In this document: positions 1 to 11,703 of the stretch, piece after piece
How the letters are laid out: each line of letters opens with the position of its first letter
How positions within the stretch are numbered: the stretch's first letter is position 1
From: Eutypa lata
Lineage: Eukaryota > Ascomycota > Sordariomycetes > Xylariales > Diatrypaceae
Length of the DNA: 64,000 nt
Direction of reading: 5' to 3'
Assembly (NCBI GenBank): GCA_022661535.1
Contig: JAKULF010000001.1
Coordinates: forward strand, 2,666,001 to 2,730,000
The notes under the pieces: generated by a model
What the model saw: the letters and a program-made list of their open reading frames with translations, nothing else
Database searches by the model: none
Told to the model about the DNA's origin: nothing
Translations under genes and position numbers: made by a program

Positions 1-2
1 AT

Positions 3-356
3 GCTCTCTCCAACCGGGGAGCTCGCAAGGTGCTTTTCGATCTGTCCGTCGACCATCTAACGGCGCCCTTTGATAACGCTCTAGCTGGACTCTGTAGACG
101 GGCCGTATCGAGCTACGGTGTCAGCGACCCTGTCCAGGCAGGCGATCATGGCCTCGACACCAAATGTATCACTGTGACGCCGCCGTTATTCTTCCACCAC
201 AAGGCCAAAGGCGCTGTTAATGCCGACAGTGATATCCAGACTGTTACTAACGGTGAAATACGGGAACATGGCATAACGGAGAACATTGTATGGTCAGCCA
301 GAAACAATTTGAAGAATATGATCACAGGTTCGAGGATGGAGACTCAATCGGACTGA
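3..356 (+). CDS. Probable family 25 (LPS-type) glycosyltransferase, C-terminal part only
   Basis: The frame is open from the window edge, so this is the 3' end of a gene that starts outside. About 117 codons remain, ending in TGA at 354-356. The residues around CITVTPPLFFHHKAKG, followed by DSDIQ and then IVWSARNN near the end, resemble the C-terminal part of fungal GT25 glycosyltransferases as I remember them. There the segment follows the sugar-transferring core and ends in a short WS-R-N helix. The catalytic part is not in the window, so activity cannot be judged. A GTG at position 30 is not a plausible start, because the frame is open upstream of it. The family call rests on memory of the C-terminal pattern only and could be wrong. 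That this is a real coding 3' end is more secure than its name. Confidence 0.5.
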   Translation, partial: ALSNRGARKVLFDLSVDHLTAPFDNALAGLCRRAVSSYGVSDPVQAGDHGLDTKCITVTPPLFFHHKAKGAVNADSDIQTVTNGEIREHGITENIVWSARNNLKNMITGSRMETQSD

Positions 357-722
357 ATCTTTTCATAGAGGTAGTCTCTTTGTATTAGTTTGGATAGTAG
401 GTTTTGGTATAAACAATCTTGCGTTTAGAAGTCGTTCTTGTGTGTGGAATAGGAATGGCGCAACGGAGATGGTATAAGTAATTGGCTGGGACTTGTCAGG
501 GCGTTGCCATGATTAGAATCCGACAGGGTTGCAACAAGTTAGGTTTAGGGTTACATTGCTTCAAGGGTTGTATCGTTATATCTGTATTTAGAACTGCTTA
601 ATAATATAAACCATTCACGATACGAAGAGGTTATTTAAATCAAATACCGACACACAGGCTACATGTTGGGGGCTATAAAATGGGAGGAGTAAAGTGTTTG
701 GCTTGAAAGAAAGGGGGGATGT
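357..722. other. Intergenic spacer
   Basis: I see no gene here. The stretch is the 3' flank of the partial gene on the left. It holds a short telomere-like run (TTAGGTTTAGGGTTA) at 539-553 and TATA-like words near 604 and 675. Confidence 0.5.
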
Positions 723-1230
723 ATGTGCAGAGGGGTCATCAACCCCGACGGCCGCACCGTCCCTGGAAGCTCGAATCCTGCTCACGGTCAACAGTGGCGC
801 ACCGCAGTTAACCCGGCCTTCTTCGAGGTCTACATCGTCGCGGGCAGTGCCGCGACCAGCTTCACTGCCGACTGCACTGCTAGGAGTAAGTGTACGGACC
901 GACTAACAAACTAAATCTGCTGTCGTTCTATGCCCTCCCTACACATGTAGACAATTACCCCTCATGAAAGACCCTTCGTCTGCTCCCTTACCCTCTATTG
1001 TCACATTGATCCTACACAACTTTGTTGTTAATGGTTTTTAACTATTTCCTCGTAAAACAGAGAACTGGGCCATCGGCTTCAGCGGCTCTATACAGGGCGA
1101 CAATAACGACGGGCCCGCAGTGAGCTTTATTCCGGAGCTAAGCGTTCAAGATAAGAGGGATATCTGTAACAAACAACTGGCGATTGTAAAAAGGCACAGA
1201 AGAGGGACAATATGTGATTTAAAGAGATAA
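723..1230 (+). pseudogene. Doubtful two-exon gene or decayed gene fragment
   Basis: Two short open stretches join well. Exon 723-885 ends at a gtaagt donor, and exon 1061-1230 follows a cag acceptor. The spliced frame gives about 110 residues with a protein-like centre (NPAHGQQWRTAVNPAFFEVY and then WAIGFSGSIQGDNNDGPAVS). The intron would be 175 bp. The sequence at 723 is also a good 3' splice site (gtatgtgcag at 721-730), so the first exon here may really be internal, with its upstream exons lost or not recognised. I do not recognise the family. The lack of a convincing start and the basic, unstructured tail suggest a truncated copy. It could also be a functional small gene whose first exon I missed. 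Confidence 0.3.
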
Positions 1231-2076
1231 AGTAAGGATTATTGAGCCAATGATATACTTGCGTTTGCCTTAAGGGCTGTATGTAACCGGCTTTCTTAGC
1301 CTCCCTTCTAAGCAAACAAAATTGATACCATAAAACATCATTCAGCTTCATCAACCGTGATCATTCCTCGTATATAATGCAAGTTGCCTTCATGATGCAT
1401 AAATGGAGCTCGCCTCCCAACGCCTGTAAGATGCGAATCTGCTCTTCATTCCGGGGTATCTCCTGGTATCAAAATCCGATTTATCATCGCGTCATGAACA
1501 GGCAAAAAAATAGAACCTGGAGGAGATATGTGCCATAAAAACGAGAACGCCAGTAATTCCAGTATAAAACCAATCGTTCCCTCCGAGTTGACCCAACCTT
1601 TTCTCCCCTGGCAAGGTAGATTCGATAGGTCATGGTCGAATCAGGTTGTTTAAATCGTGGTTCCGAGATCAGCTCAATATACTAGACGGCAACCAGAGCC
1701 TGATCAAGACATCGTATAAACGACGGGCGTCTTTCATCCGTGTGATAGCTTTCATCCATGGTGACAGTATATAAGATGTTTATAGCAGTTGATATCGAAA
1801 GTGGAAATGAAAATGAAAATGCCGATGAGTGCTAGTTAGGAATGCAACAAACGTAACGCCATTGATGCCCTTATCCCACTAACAGCGTGAAAGACAAATA
1901 AAAGTGAAAGCGAAAGAGTAAAATGGAATGAATGTATGTGGGAAGTAATCCTTGGCATATGTGAATGATCCTAGGCCAGGATAGATATTGTGACTGTCAT
2001 CAACAGCAAAGCCGTGCAGACGAAGCTCACAAGATGTGTGTTGCACAGGACAGACAAGGTATATGTCGACATCGTA
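1231..2076. other. Intergenic spacer
   Basis: No gene seen. A short open frame at 1990-2181 overlaps the 3' end of the NYN gene on the other strand and has no coding signal of its own. Confidence 0.5.
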
Positions 2077-4178
2077 TCATACTATGGGGCTTGCATCCAG
2101 TTCCCCGATAAACTCATCAAGCGCGATGATTTGAATTTTGTCGGCATACTCTGCAAGGAAATCAGGATCGTACCATGCTGAAGACATGTTTCGGCTCCAG
2201 CTGATAACTTCCACCTTCCAGCCGGCTCTCAGGGCTCGAGTTGCATGTTGTTTAAACCCATCTGAAAATTGCGCCTGTGCAGCATCACCAGTAGCGAGAA
2301 CCATTGTTCCGGGGTCTCGATTGTCTAGAATGCTGTGCATCATGTTGAGGTGAAGATTCTCATCTATTTATGGGACAAAAGTTAGTAAATGGACCACATG
2401 CATGGGCCCCCATGACGAGAGGATTGATCACCCAAGCAACTGCCTAGGCATTATGTGGTATATAGACTCAGATTATTCAACTTACCGACACCTTGCTCCC
2501 CGTTTTTCGTAATGATCTTAGCGGTTGCTCCATCTTCCGTCGATTCGTCAGCACTAGTGATGTCGTTTGGACTGTACAACGTAGATCTGTGAGGTGGTGT
2601 GCGATTCTTGCGCTTGGATCTGAAGTTTTTCTTCTCGACTTGAACCCGATCGAATATGTTCATCTCATAGTTCAACTTCTCTGCTTCGCGTAGATGTGGT
2701 GGCCAGTTCTCGCGTTTAGAGGCAGGGAAAGCCAATGATCCAGCAAGCACTCGTTTCTGTACATTCCGACCACGCTCTAAGATACGTGCAAGGTTCTCGA
2801 ACGAGATTGGTGTCTTCAGATGCTGACTGAGTGGCAGGCCTTGAGCTATCTTAACAGCATCCATGAATCCAATCCCGATGTTTGACATATCCACGAAAAT
2901 GTGGACTCCAGTAGGGTTTATTTCAGCACTCATTTGATCTTTGAGAATGTATTTCTTGAGCTTGAACTCCAATGAAAGGAACTTATGCTCCTTCGAAAAG
3001 ATCTTGACTGGCAGAATAGGTTGTTGAATAAGAGGAGGGTTGGTGAACCCATGTGGAAAAGGTAAAGAATAGGTACCGGGAGGCACAAAAGAAATGTGGC
3101 TCTCTCTGACGGAGTAGATGTTGGATGCGAAATTGGGCGAGTAAGGAGCTGAAGGGACTGCCATGCAAACCTTGCCGGATTGCTGTTTAGGAGAGATTTG
3201 TGGTGCTACTCTGAACCCATTGTCATTCTGGTAGTCGAATTCTTTCGGACGAGTAGGATTTCCGCCTAGTTGCCCGAATTGAGCGCCCATTGGGTTTAGG
3301 AAAGGATAATACTGGACAGGAACTGTTGGACCTGATGGACTATGCGGTGCTGTACCAGCCAAGTGTGCAGTAGGTGAACCTCCATTGTTGTTGTTGTTGT
3401 TGTTGTTGTTATTATTAGTGAGATGAGAAGGGATCACATTCGTCAATTTGTCGGCAAGATGGGGTATAGATTGGTAGGGAGGGTAATCACTGGTTCGTCG
3501 AAATGGGTGATCGTCCACTGTTGCTGCGGTTAGAGTTGGACCAAGTCTACCATGCACTCGCTCACTGGAAGGGGGCGGGGTTGAGTTTGGACTCGACAAG
3601 TTAATGCCATCGAAAGAGTTGCATGATGCAAAGCTCGTATCCTCTTCGGTGGAACTGACTGGAGAGCCATGTGGAACAGAGTCGTCTTCGATGGATGGTT
3701 GTTTTGTCTTGAGCTCGATCTTGTTATCCGCACTAATAAACTTGGACGTGCCCTGGCCTGAATTCTTCACAGCTGGAATAGAACTTTCGCCATTGATAGT
3801 AGCGATAGACACTGTTCGGTCTGAGAGGCACTCGGCTACATTGGCAACAGGTTCATGGTTCGTGACTGGTATCTCCACAGGCTGCGATGAACTGCTGATC
3901 TGTGTGAAAAGTGCACTAAGTCCAGCTCCTAGACGCGGGATCGAGGATCTCTTGCGGACAACCCTGGAGCCACTGGGTCCTGGGCGTTGGGGAGCTATCT
4001 TCAAACTGGGAGATCTTGGTGATTTTTGTAAATCACCATCAATGGAGGCGTTCATCTTGTCGATGTTGGTAGTGTAAATTGAGCTGCTATTTGCAGCTGA
4101 ATTGATAATGGACATCCCTCCAGAAAGCGGCAGGCCAAAAGATGCTTGGTTCAGGAAGTGACAAACGTCAGAAGCCAT
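2077..4178 (-). CDS. NYN (PIN-like) domain protein, putative RNase
   Basis: Two exons on the minus strand: 4178-2486 and 2363-2077, split by a 122-bp GT-AG intron in phase 1. The product is about 659 aa. The first 400 residues are low-complexity and rich in Ser, Pro and Asn, with an 11-residue Asn run coded by a GTT-type repeat at 3385-3416. The C-terminal part carries a Limkain-type NYN fold. Its first strand ends in IFVDMSNIG (Asp near residue 430), and the second exon supplies the MVLATGDAAQ strand and the KVEVISWSRNMSSAWYD element. NYN/PIN-like proteins are metal-dependent nucleases whose clustered Asp residues bind the metal, and both expected Asp positions are present. The frame is open 62 codons further up to 4364. 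I chose Met at 4178 because a possible 3' splice site lies just upstream (near 4327) and the extension does not look conserved. The substrate is unknown. Confidence 0.8.
3385..3416. repeat. Trinucleotide repeat coding poly-Asn
   Basis: A TTG/TTA-type trinucleotide run on the plus strand reads as about 11 consecutive Asn codons in the NYN-domain gene. It is a likely length-variable microsatellite inside coding sequence. Confidence 0.85.
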
Positions 4179-6130
4179 ACCAAAGACAATAATTGGGAAT
4201 CTGCGCTGCCCTTTGGAATATGATAGGCCTCTGGGAGAAGTTGGAGATGGTGGTGTTTCAATTAGAACTGCGAATGGTGCGTAGGGAGAAGAGGCCCAAA
4301 AAGTACCATTAGAACAATTTCTACAATTGAGGTTAGTCAAGAAGTGGAAAAGAGGCGGATGCAATGGTAGAGTAGGAAAGAAGGTGAAAAGCGGGCACTA
4401 AGATGGTTACAGTGTTGGAAGTGAGGGAGGGTAAAGTCACTTGAGTGAAGTATGGGACAAATGGGTACCCAGATACAAAATTCAACCACAAGAACAGGTG
4501 TATGTACTGGCAGTCCTACTACATAGATAGAGGGTTGCAAGAAGTTCAGAACAGAGGTTAGATATAATGGTAAAATGTTGACGTACCATAGAATTGGCGA
4601 AGAATACTTCACCCCAGCGAAGTAAGTATGAAATGAACAAAGTAGGTGTTTGATTTGAATCCAGGTGTGTAGGTACTGGGTAATAAGACGCCAATACTGC
4701 CTACAGCACCGGCAAAGAATCAAGAATAGAACTTAATAATTGAAGGTTAATGCCTGATGTTAATAGTAGAGGATCAATGTGCTGTATGATTGGCAAGAGC
4801 ACGGCACCTCCAGAATTCCAAAATATGAGGGGGTGGAATAAAGCGGGCAGAAGATATGTGTGAATTAGGTGCCTAAACGAGATGGCATAAAAGGGTACCT
4901 AATAACTAACCAATGGGTGTTAACAATTGACAGAAGTGCGAATGGGGCGTTAACCATTGGAATATACCTACTTAAAGTAAAGGTAACCTTGAAGACCAGC
5001 AACACAGTTTTAAGAAGATATGATGCTGTTGTCGACTCATGTTTAGTCCCTGAAACGGGGCAAGGATTGGAGATGAAAGATCAAAGGACGCCCAAAATCT
5101 AGGTAAGAAGGATTGATTAATGGTTAGATGACCTAAGAAAAGAATACAAAAAGGACGAAGGTATTAAGTAACGATTCACCAATAGACTGACTGCACATGT
5201 CGTTAATGACGGCGGGGTGTGCTATTTTAACTAGAAGCCATTTACTAGTCAGACCAAAGGTATGGGAGCTTCGGTATTGAATGACTGAGTAGTGCGGCAT
5301 CGTAGTGGGTCCCGTCTTGGTGGCGGTTTATTCTGCCAGCCTGCCAGCGCACAAAGGCCAAGCTTAACCATATACGGTAGGCGGTCACACTTTCTCTCAT
5401 CCAGCACCTGCTATAATGTAAGTACGTACATGTATGTATGGTTTGATCGGGACAATCCGATCGTTCCTGCAGGTCGGTACTATCACCTGCGTGCACCATA
5501 ACAGCAACAGCAAAGATCAAAGTTAGGGCTAGGGGCAAGCAGGCAGCATTGCAATACTACATACCGGCTATTTAGAGCTACAATAGGTAGGCCCCATTGT
5601 CACATTACCACAACTACCTTACCTATATTAAGCGTTTCATGCGTCGGACGCGTTAGGGGGGGACGTAGCAATCGTCTCTTACAACCTCACTTTTAAGCTT
5701 AATAATGAGGTTGGCAAAACGAGCCCCTATGCTATTCCGTCTCATTGGAGTATTAAGTACATAGGTTTTTCCCAATTATATCATGTGAATTACTACAGAC
5801 AAGTCTTATTGGACATTGGCAACAGAAGCTAGGTATCTCAACAATTGTACATGAATTAATGCCTGGCGAATACTGGCATCCTAAAGAGCCTCTTAAAGAG
5901 CCTGGTATATGCAGTATCCGCATACTATACATAGAATGGAAATCTTATTTTCCATCATAGCAAATCAGCTGTCCCTACAGCAAATATTCCATATAGCACC
6001 ACCATATTATGGTATCTGGAACTCCCTTGACCGCTTGCTGCTGCCCTCCTACAATCATACTACTTGAAGAGGATGCAACCAGCAAAGAGCTACCTGAGAA
6101 CGAATCGTGATAGCAAGCCTGCTGTGGCAT
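4179..6130. other. Intergenic spacer, upstream of the NYN gene and downstream of RSC1
   Basis: No convincing gene. The first few hundred bases may hold a 5' leader and a leader intron of the NYN gene, since an acceptor-like ttgtag lies near 4327. Open frames at 4337-4723, 4869-5102 and 5245-5538 are short, lack recognisable domains and look random. Confidence 0.5.
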
Positions 6131-9100
6131 TTAGCACTTGACGGCGTCAATATCTTCATCCCTCACGCTCCATCCATCGTAAGCAGCGTTTAGATCTTCG
6201 TTCTCCTTATCAATAGACTCGATCCACCCTGCGAACATGTTGCCTGCAAGGTCGCTTAACTCCTTCTTGTCCTTCTCTGCGGCTTCCGACTCGGCAGCTT
6301 TGCGCTTCGCATCTTCTTCCTTGCGCAGCTCATCCCTAGCCTTGCGCTTGGCCCGGCGATCCTCAACTTCACGGGCCCGATCGGCAAGATAACGTACGCT
6401 GTGGCCGAGACCAGCACTTTCGTTGGATACGCCACGATGCGCTCGGTCCAGAGGCGGCTGGGTAAAGAAAAGCACGTGACCGTTCTCATCGCAGTGAAAT
6501 TGATCGCGCACTTCCTGGGGAATCCGGGCATTTACTGCGTCGTCGAGTTGGTAGACCTCAATGGGACGCGGTGGGTTGTAGACGTTCGGCTGGGCGTGGA
6601 GACCAGGACTGGGCCCCGGTATGACGGAATTACGTGCGGGAGATGGAGCGAGCCGCTGTGTAGTGTCATAGGGCACAATCGGATTGCTCATTTGGTGCGG
6701 CGGGGGCGCATGATGTTGCGGATGGTGTTGCTGGTGGGGCAATGGGACGGGCGTGGTGCTATACTGGGCCTGGTAACCATTGTATGGGGGAGGCTGGTGT
6801 GATTGATGCGGCTGATAATGTGGAGTCTGGGGCATCTGCGGCGGGGCGTGCGAGCCGTGATGCAGGGCGGGATGAGCATTAGTGTGCGCTCCGTACTGAG
6901 GTACAGGAACCGGAGTGGGACTGGGGCGAGGCGCAAAATGAGGCGCATATGGGGTAGCGGCGCCGTGACCAGGAGTTGGCGTCGGAGGGGGTGGTACCGA
7001 TGGAAAATGAGAAGTGTTCCCCATTGCGATATCGCCTTGGCTATCCATGGGGCGCGCCGCCTGCATCATAGTAGACGCGCGACGGGCTGGGTCAATAGCT
7101 GTCGGAGGTGGAGGAGAAGGTGTTGGCTCAGGCGGTGGTGATTCCTGTTTGGTAAAGTTAATATCGATTAAAATAAGTAATCTTGAAGATTGAGGACGAA
7201 TGAATAGAACTGGATATCCTTGGGAATTTATAAAATTCTGTGTGCAAACGAGAGATAGGAATGGGAGAAAGGTAGGGAAAGGCAGGGTTAGATTGGGTGC
7301 CTCAGGAAGGTAAGAAATTAAATGATTTGTAGGAATGTAATCGATAAGAAAGATGGCACAGTAGGTACATAGGGAGGGTAGGGTAAAGATGAAATGTAAA
7401 GCATCCAGAAAGAAATTCAAAAGAGAGATTGCGGCTTATCAGGAGCAGAATAGACGAGGTAGAAAGCTGGATTAGCATAACAACATCTAGAAATCAAGTT
7501 GAAGATCGGAAGTAAAGACAGCGAGAATAGAAAAATACAACCACCTACATTTGCTTCTCTCTCCCGGCAGTGGACCGCGCCAATGAGGGGGGGTGCATTT
7601 GGAGCTCCCCATAGCGGCTTAGGAAGGGGATCAGTTGGTTTGGCACCGTCCCTTAAAAGATGCTTGATGGGACTTGGGACTTTCCTGAGCTTGCGAGGAG
7701 GGTCGAAAAGATCCATTTCGTAGTCCCTCTCGCGGACCTCATCAGGAAGGCAGCTTGCCCATGTCTTGATCTTATTCAGTTTATGCTTCTCCTCATTATA
7801 CCGCGCTTCGCACACGTAGACTTCTTTATCCATAGGGAACCCACGAGGTCTTCCCCTGTGGTACCGGGTTACGAACATAACAAAGCACCGGTCTACGACT
7901 TCATCGATGCGATGATCACGGTATTGACCCGTCTTGACAACTTCTTTCTCGAAGAAGTGCTTTTCAAATCGGTGGACCGTCTGTTCAGGTCGGTAATACC
8001 AGCATGCGTTCACCCACTTCTGACCAGAGCGATCCTCCCAGGTACGGTATATCTGAGCTACGATCGGCTTGGTCAGGTCATTAGCATTTGTGATGTGAAC
8101 CCAGTCACCTAAATAGGTAGAAGAGTACGTGTTAGCAATATGCCGTCCGGATGCTCAGTTCTCTTCATTAACTTACCAACTCTCCAAATCTCTCCCTTGT
8201 GGAAGATTTCGGTGACAGGGCGCCTGCCATCTTCGTCTTCGAATTCATTGTCCGGTCTTGCTTTCTCCTGCTCCGCTAGCAAACGCGCCTGGCGCTGTAG
8301 CTCAACAGCGTCTTGGTACAGCTGACTCGTCTCCTCGTTATACTCCTTCGCATTTTCGAACATCACGTCGAGATCTCTCAGCGCTTGGTCCACATTCTGG
8401 TACTTCTTCCTCTTGGCTTTCCGCTTAATCAGATCCAGAGCTATGGGGTTCTTTATGGTGGCGTAGTAGTCAGGCGTGCTCTGCTTATCGGGCAGCTTCT
8501 CGAACGGGCTAACTAGCAAGTCACCACTAGGGTGCTTGGATTTCCGAAGGCCCTTGAGCACAGCATGAATTCTCGCCTCTAAGGGGGTAAAGACTTTGGG
8601 GGGACGGCCACGCTTCTTATGGGAGTCTTCGTCTCTCGCATCCGATCTCCGGCCCGGATAGCGCCCACCACGTCTCCCGCGACGACGGCCGCCTTCATCA
8701 TCCGAGTCGTCATCATCTTCATCGTCTTCATCGTCCTCGTCATCCTCTTCAGCATCTTCGTCATCTAAGTCAGGAGGAGGAGAATCCTCTGCATCGGGAA
8801 TCTCTCCAAGATCAGGGAGGACGGCTTCCTCAGAAGTGATAATTTCGTCATCAATTAACTTCTGGAGTTCCTCTTTGAAAATCTCACGTACTCGAGCAGC
8901 GTTTCGAAAGTATTCGGAGGAGGGCCGATTATACACCTGAGCATTATGGGCAATGAGGGCGACATCCCTGACAAACTCAGAGAAGGCAGTGTATTGTTTC
9001 TTGAGCTTCTTGGTTCGTATTGTACTGAAGGCAACAGGCTCCTTGATGACCTCGTGATATTCGGGTAGCAGACGCCGGTTCGGAATGCGCTGGAACATAG

Positions 9101-9695
9101 CTGCGATCTGGTAACCACTATTGATTGAACCACGTGAGCGCTCAAGTTCAAAATAAACAATAGTGACAGAAATGGGTAATAGGGGTTTGTAGATGAGGGT
9201 GTCGACGGGAATGTCTACTTACTCGGGTTCTTTATAGGTTGATATATAATTAGCGATATTCTCAATGATATTAAGCATGTCGTTATCGAGCCGATTTGGA
9301 ACAGGTGGTTCACTGGTGGAATCGGCTTCAGCATCAGCGTCGGTGCTACCTCGATCCCCTGCTTTGCTTTCTGTGTCCCTATTTGTCCCATTTCCCCCGC
9401 CATTCGCGCCCGGACTTTCGCTTGAATTTGTGCCGGTATTTGTGGTAGACATGGCGGTCTTGGTGTTGCTCGGCTGGGGGTTTATTCCTGCTTCCATGTC
9501 TATGTCTCCATCGGCATCTACATCTCCGTCGGCATTCTTGTCGGCAGCAGTGGCAGTAGGTTGGTTCTGTGAAATTGGAGGCTGTGATTCCTCCTTAGTA
9601 CCGTGGGCACGACTTTCGGATTTTGCCCTTGCCTCGATAGATTCACGAACGCCTACTGATTTCTCGACTGGATCCTTTGCGCCTTCGTCGGCCAT
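6131..9695 (-). CDS. RSC1: RSC chromatin-remodelling subunit RSC1/RSC2 (two bromodomains plus BAH)
   Basis: Four exons on the minus strand: 9695-9223, 9117-8177, 8108-7549 and 7144-6131. The protein is about 995 aa. The order is an acidic, Asp/Glu-rich N-terminus, bromodomain 1 (about residues 145-245, with the NAQVYN acetyl-lysine Asn near 221), a long acidic run (about 277-299), an AT-hook KKRGRPPK (about 325-332), bromodomain 2 (about 335-440, NAKEYN Asn near 418), a BAH domain (about 460-580, containing CWYYRPEQT), and a Pro/His/Gln-rich tail with a charged coiled segment. This is the RSC1/RSC2 layout of the SWI/SNF-like RSC complex, which binds acetylated nucleosomes in the nucleus. The introns are 105, 68 and 404 bp. 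The last is long for this window and might hide an extra exon. The gene is divergent from OTU1 and shares its upstream region. Confidence 0.9.
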
Positions 9696-10648
9696 GGTAT
9701 CTGATGGATGTACGGATGTGCTAAGTTTAAAGAATGCGCATGAGGATAGAAGAGAAATAAGTCTACGGGAGATCCCCCCTGAACTTGCTAGCGTGAGAAC
9801 ACAATAGATGAAAAAGGGAACTCTAACGGCTGTTCTGTTTTGCGCGTTGAACTTCGCAAAGAAGACGCGATTCGAAGGATGGTTCGAAGCTGTCTTAATA
9901 ACTTCGGAAACGGAAGTTGGTTGGTCAATGTTGGTTGGTCAAGCTACTGGCCTCCAGTTACCTAGTGGCTGTAGTTAGTGAAACTGCCCCATAACATTGA
10001 CGCTAGTCCAAAATAGTCGATCCGTTCAGTACAGCACAATTTACGTATAGCTCAGTTAGTACATAACTAACTAGTTATCTCTTGATTGCATGATCTTTCA
10101 TGTTTAACGTAATTGTGAGGTTATTCTTCTTCTGAAATCACTGCCCCTCCTAATTGACGGCCTCGAGACACCTGGTATGTAGGCAGGTAGGTACCTAACC
10201 CCGCGATATTGACCTAACTCGGGCGGAATAATGGTTGATAACCAACATTGAATGAGTGAACAAAGAAAGAGTCACGTTTTGAGTGAGTATACTTATATTT
10301 ATATTCATTGCATCTAGTACTAAGCCAACTTCGTTAAATGCCCTAGAACCCTCAGACCCGGTTCTATATTCTCCGTCGTACCACTCGTAATACGCCGGCT
10401 CTTCCCATCTAACGTTAATACATATCTCAGCATTATCGTCCACCATATCCACTTCTTTGAGCTCTTTTATCGACAGCTCTTGATTAGGTAATAACCCAGA
10501 AATTAAGGCGAGCCCAGAAGTTGGAAGTATAAAGGTACATTAGGTGAGTAGGGAGGTAAGCAACTGTCTTATGTGCCTAGTTCTTGCTATTTACCAAAGT
10601 AGTTGTGTACGCAGTCTTTCTCACATATCTTCCTTAATCGTGTTTGCG
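9696..10648. promoter_or_regulatory. Divergent promoter region between RSC1 and OTU1
   Basis: The start codons of RSC1 (minus) and OTU1 (plus) face away from each other across 953 bp. The spacer holds a 13-bp direct repeat GTTGGTTGGTCAA at 9916-9928 and 9930-9942, and a 10-bp palindrome TAGGTACCTA at 10188-10197. I cannot place the transcription starts. A minus-strand open frame inside it is listed separately. Confidence 0.45.
10195..10452 (-). other. Unassigned open frame in the RSC1-OTU1 spacer
   Basis: This frame is open on the minus strand from a stop near 10540 down to 10195, about 110 codons. The part around ICINVRWEEPAYYEWYDGEY has a protein-like mix of residues. The only ATG near the start is at about 10446, and an acceptor-like aatcaag lies near 10483. 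I do not recognise a family, and the last 30 residues look random. It could be an exon of a decayed gene or chance. Confidence 0.2.
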
Positions 10649-11703
10649 ATGAAGCTTCGGTACAGGGGTCCTTCTGGTGGGGGCACGCTCGAACTTGACG
10701 ATGCCTCTACAGCTGGTCAACTCCTCGAAGCAATCAAACGGAATACAGGCTTGTCTGAAGTAACGATCAAATATGGCTGGCCGCCTCAGGCCCTGAACCT
10801 GGACCAACCCGATACCTCCTTACAAGCTCTTGGTCTCCAAAGGGAAAGCTTGACTATCGTACCCGTCGAAGACCCTTCACCGAATGTGGCAGGCACTTCC
10901 TCTGCTATTCAGAGCACATCAACGTCTAATGCCTTTGCCGGTTCGGAACCTCCGAAAGGTATTAAGGATCAGAACATCAGCGTCCCCATGCCTGAGACCG
11001 GATCCACTCTAGGTATCTCACAGATTCCTGACTCTTGACTCCCTAATCTCTGAATCTAACCACTAAGCTCTTAGTTCTTCGAGTCATGCCTGACGATAAT
11101 AGCTGTCTCTTTACAGCCGTTGGCGGCGCCCTACGAGGTCTACCCCCCTCCCCCGATGGGTATACCCCTGAAAGGTTGCGGCGCATTATCGTAGATCAAA
11201 TAAAGGATAACCCCGAGAAGTACAGTACGGCAATTCTTGGTTCAAGCCCGGATCAATACTGCACCCGGATGCTCCGGCCTGATACCTGGGGCGGGGCTAT
11301 AGAGTTGGGCATACTCTCGGAGACGTTCGGGATCGAAATCTGCAGTGTTGACGTAAGGACAAACAGTGTCTTTAAGTTTGGCGAAGGTCAACACGAGCTA
11401 CGTTGTGTTGTTGTCTACTCGGACATCCACTATGATCGAGTTGCCGAAGTTTTCGTTGAGAACCAAGAAGAGATGGAATTTGACGTCACTCGATGGGCCG
11501 TTGACAGTAGTGATCATGTTCTTCAGCACACCAAGGAGATGTGCAGGAAATTGAAAGAAGAGCACCACTATTACACCGACACATCGGGATTCGTGGTTAT
11601 GTGCAACGACTGCGGTTGGGTCGGCCAGGGGCAAAAGGCCTTGGCTGAACATTCTTTGAAGACAATGCACACGAACATCAGTGAGATCCAGGATACTCAA
11701 TGA
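10649..11703 (+). CDS. OTU1: OTU1/YOD1-type deubiquitinase
   Basis: Two exons, 10649-11012 and 11075-11703, split by a 62-bp phase-1 intron. The protein is 330 aa, close to the usual length for OTU1. Residues 1-75 form the UBX-like domain (MKLRYRGPSGGG start), which in this family docks on Cdc48/p97. Next comes the OTU cysteine protease domain with PDDNSCLF (catalytic Asp near 129, Cys132) and YSDIHYD (catalytic His near 240). The C-terminus has a C2H2 zinc finger (C-x2-C with paired His in EHSLKTMH). OTU1 removes ubiquitin chains from Cdc48 clients, for example in ER-associated degradation. A longer in-frame start exists at 10544, but the ATG at 10649 fits the family N-terminus. Confidence 0.92.

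Noticed and set aside
6401..7141. Open frames on the plus strand opposite the RSC1 tail
   Set aside because: They are shadows of the low-complexity coding strand.
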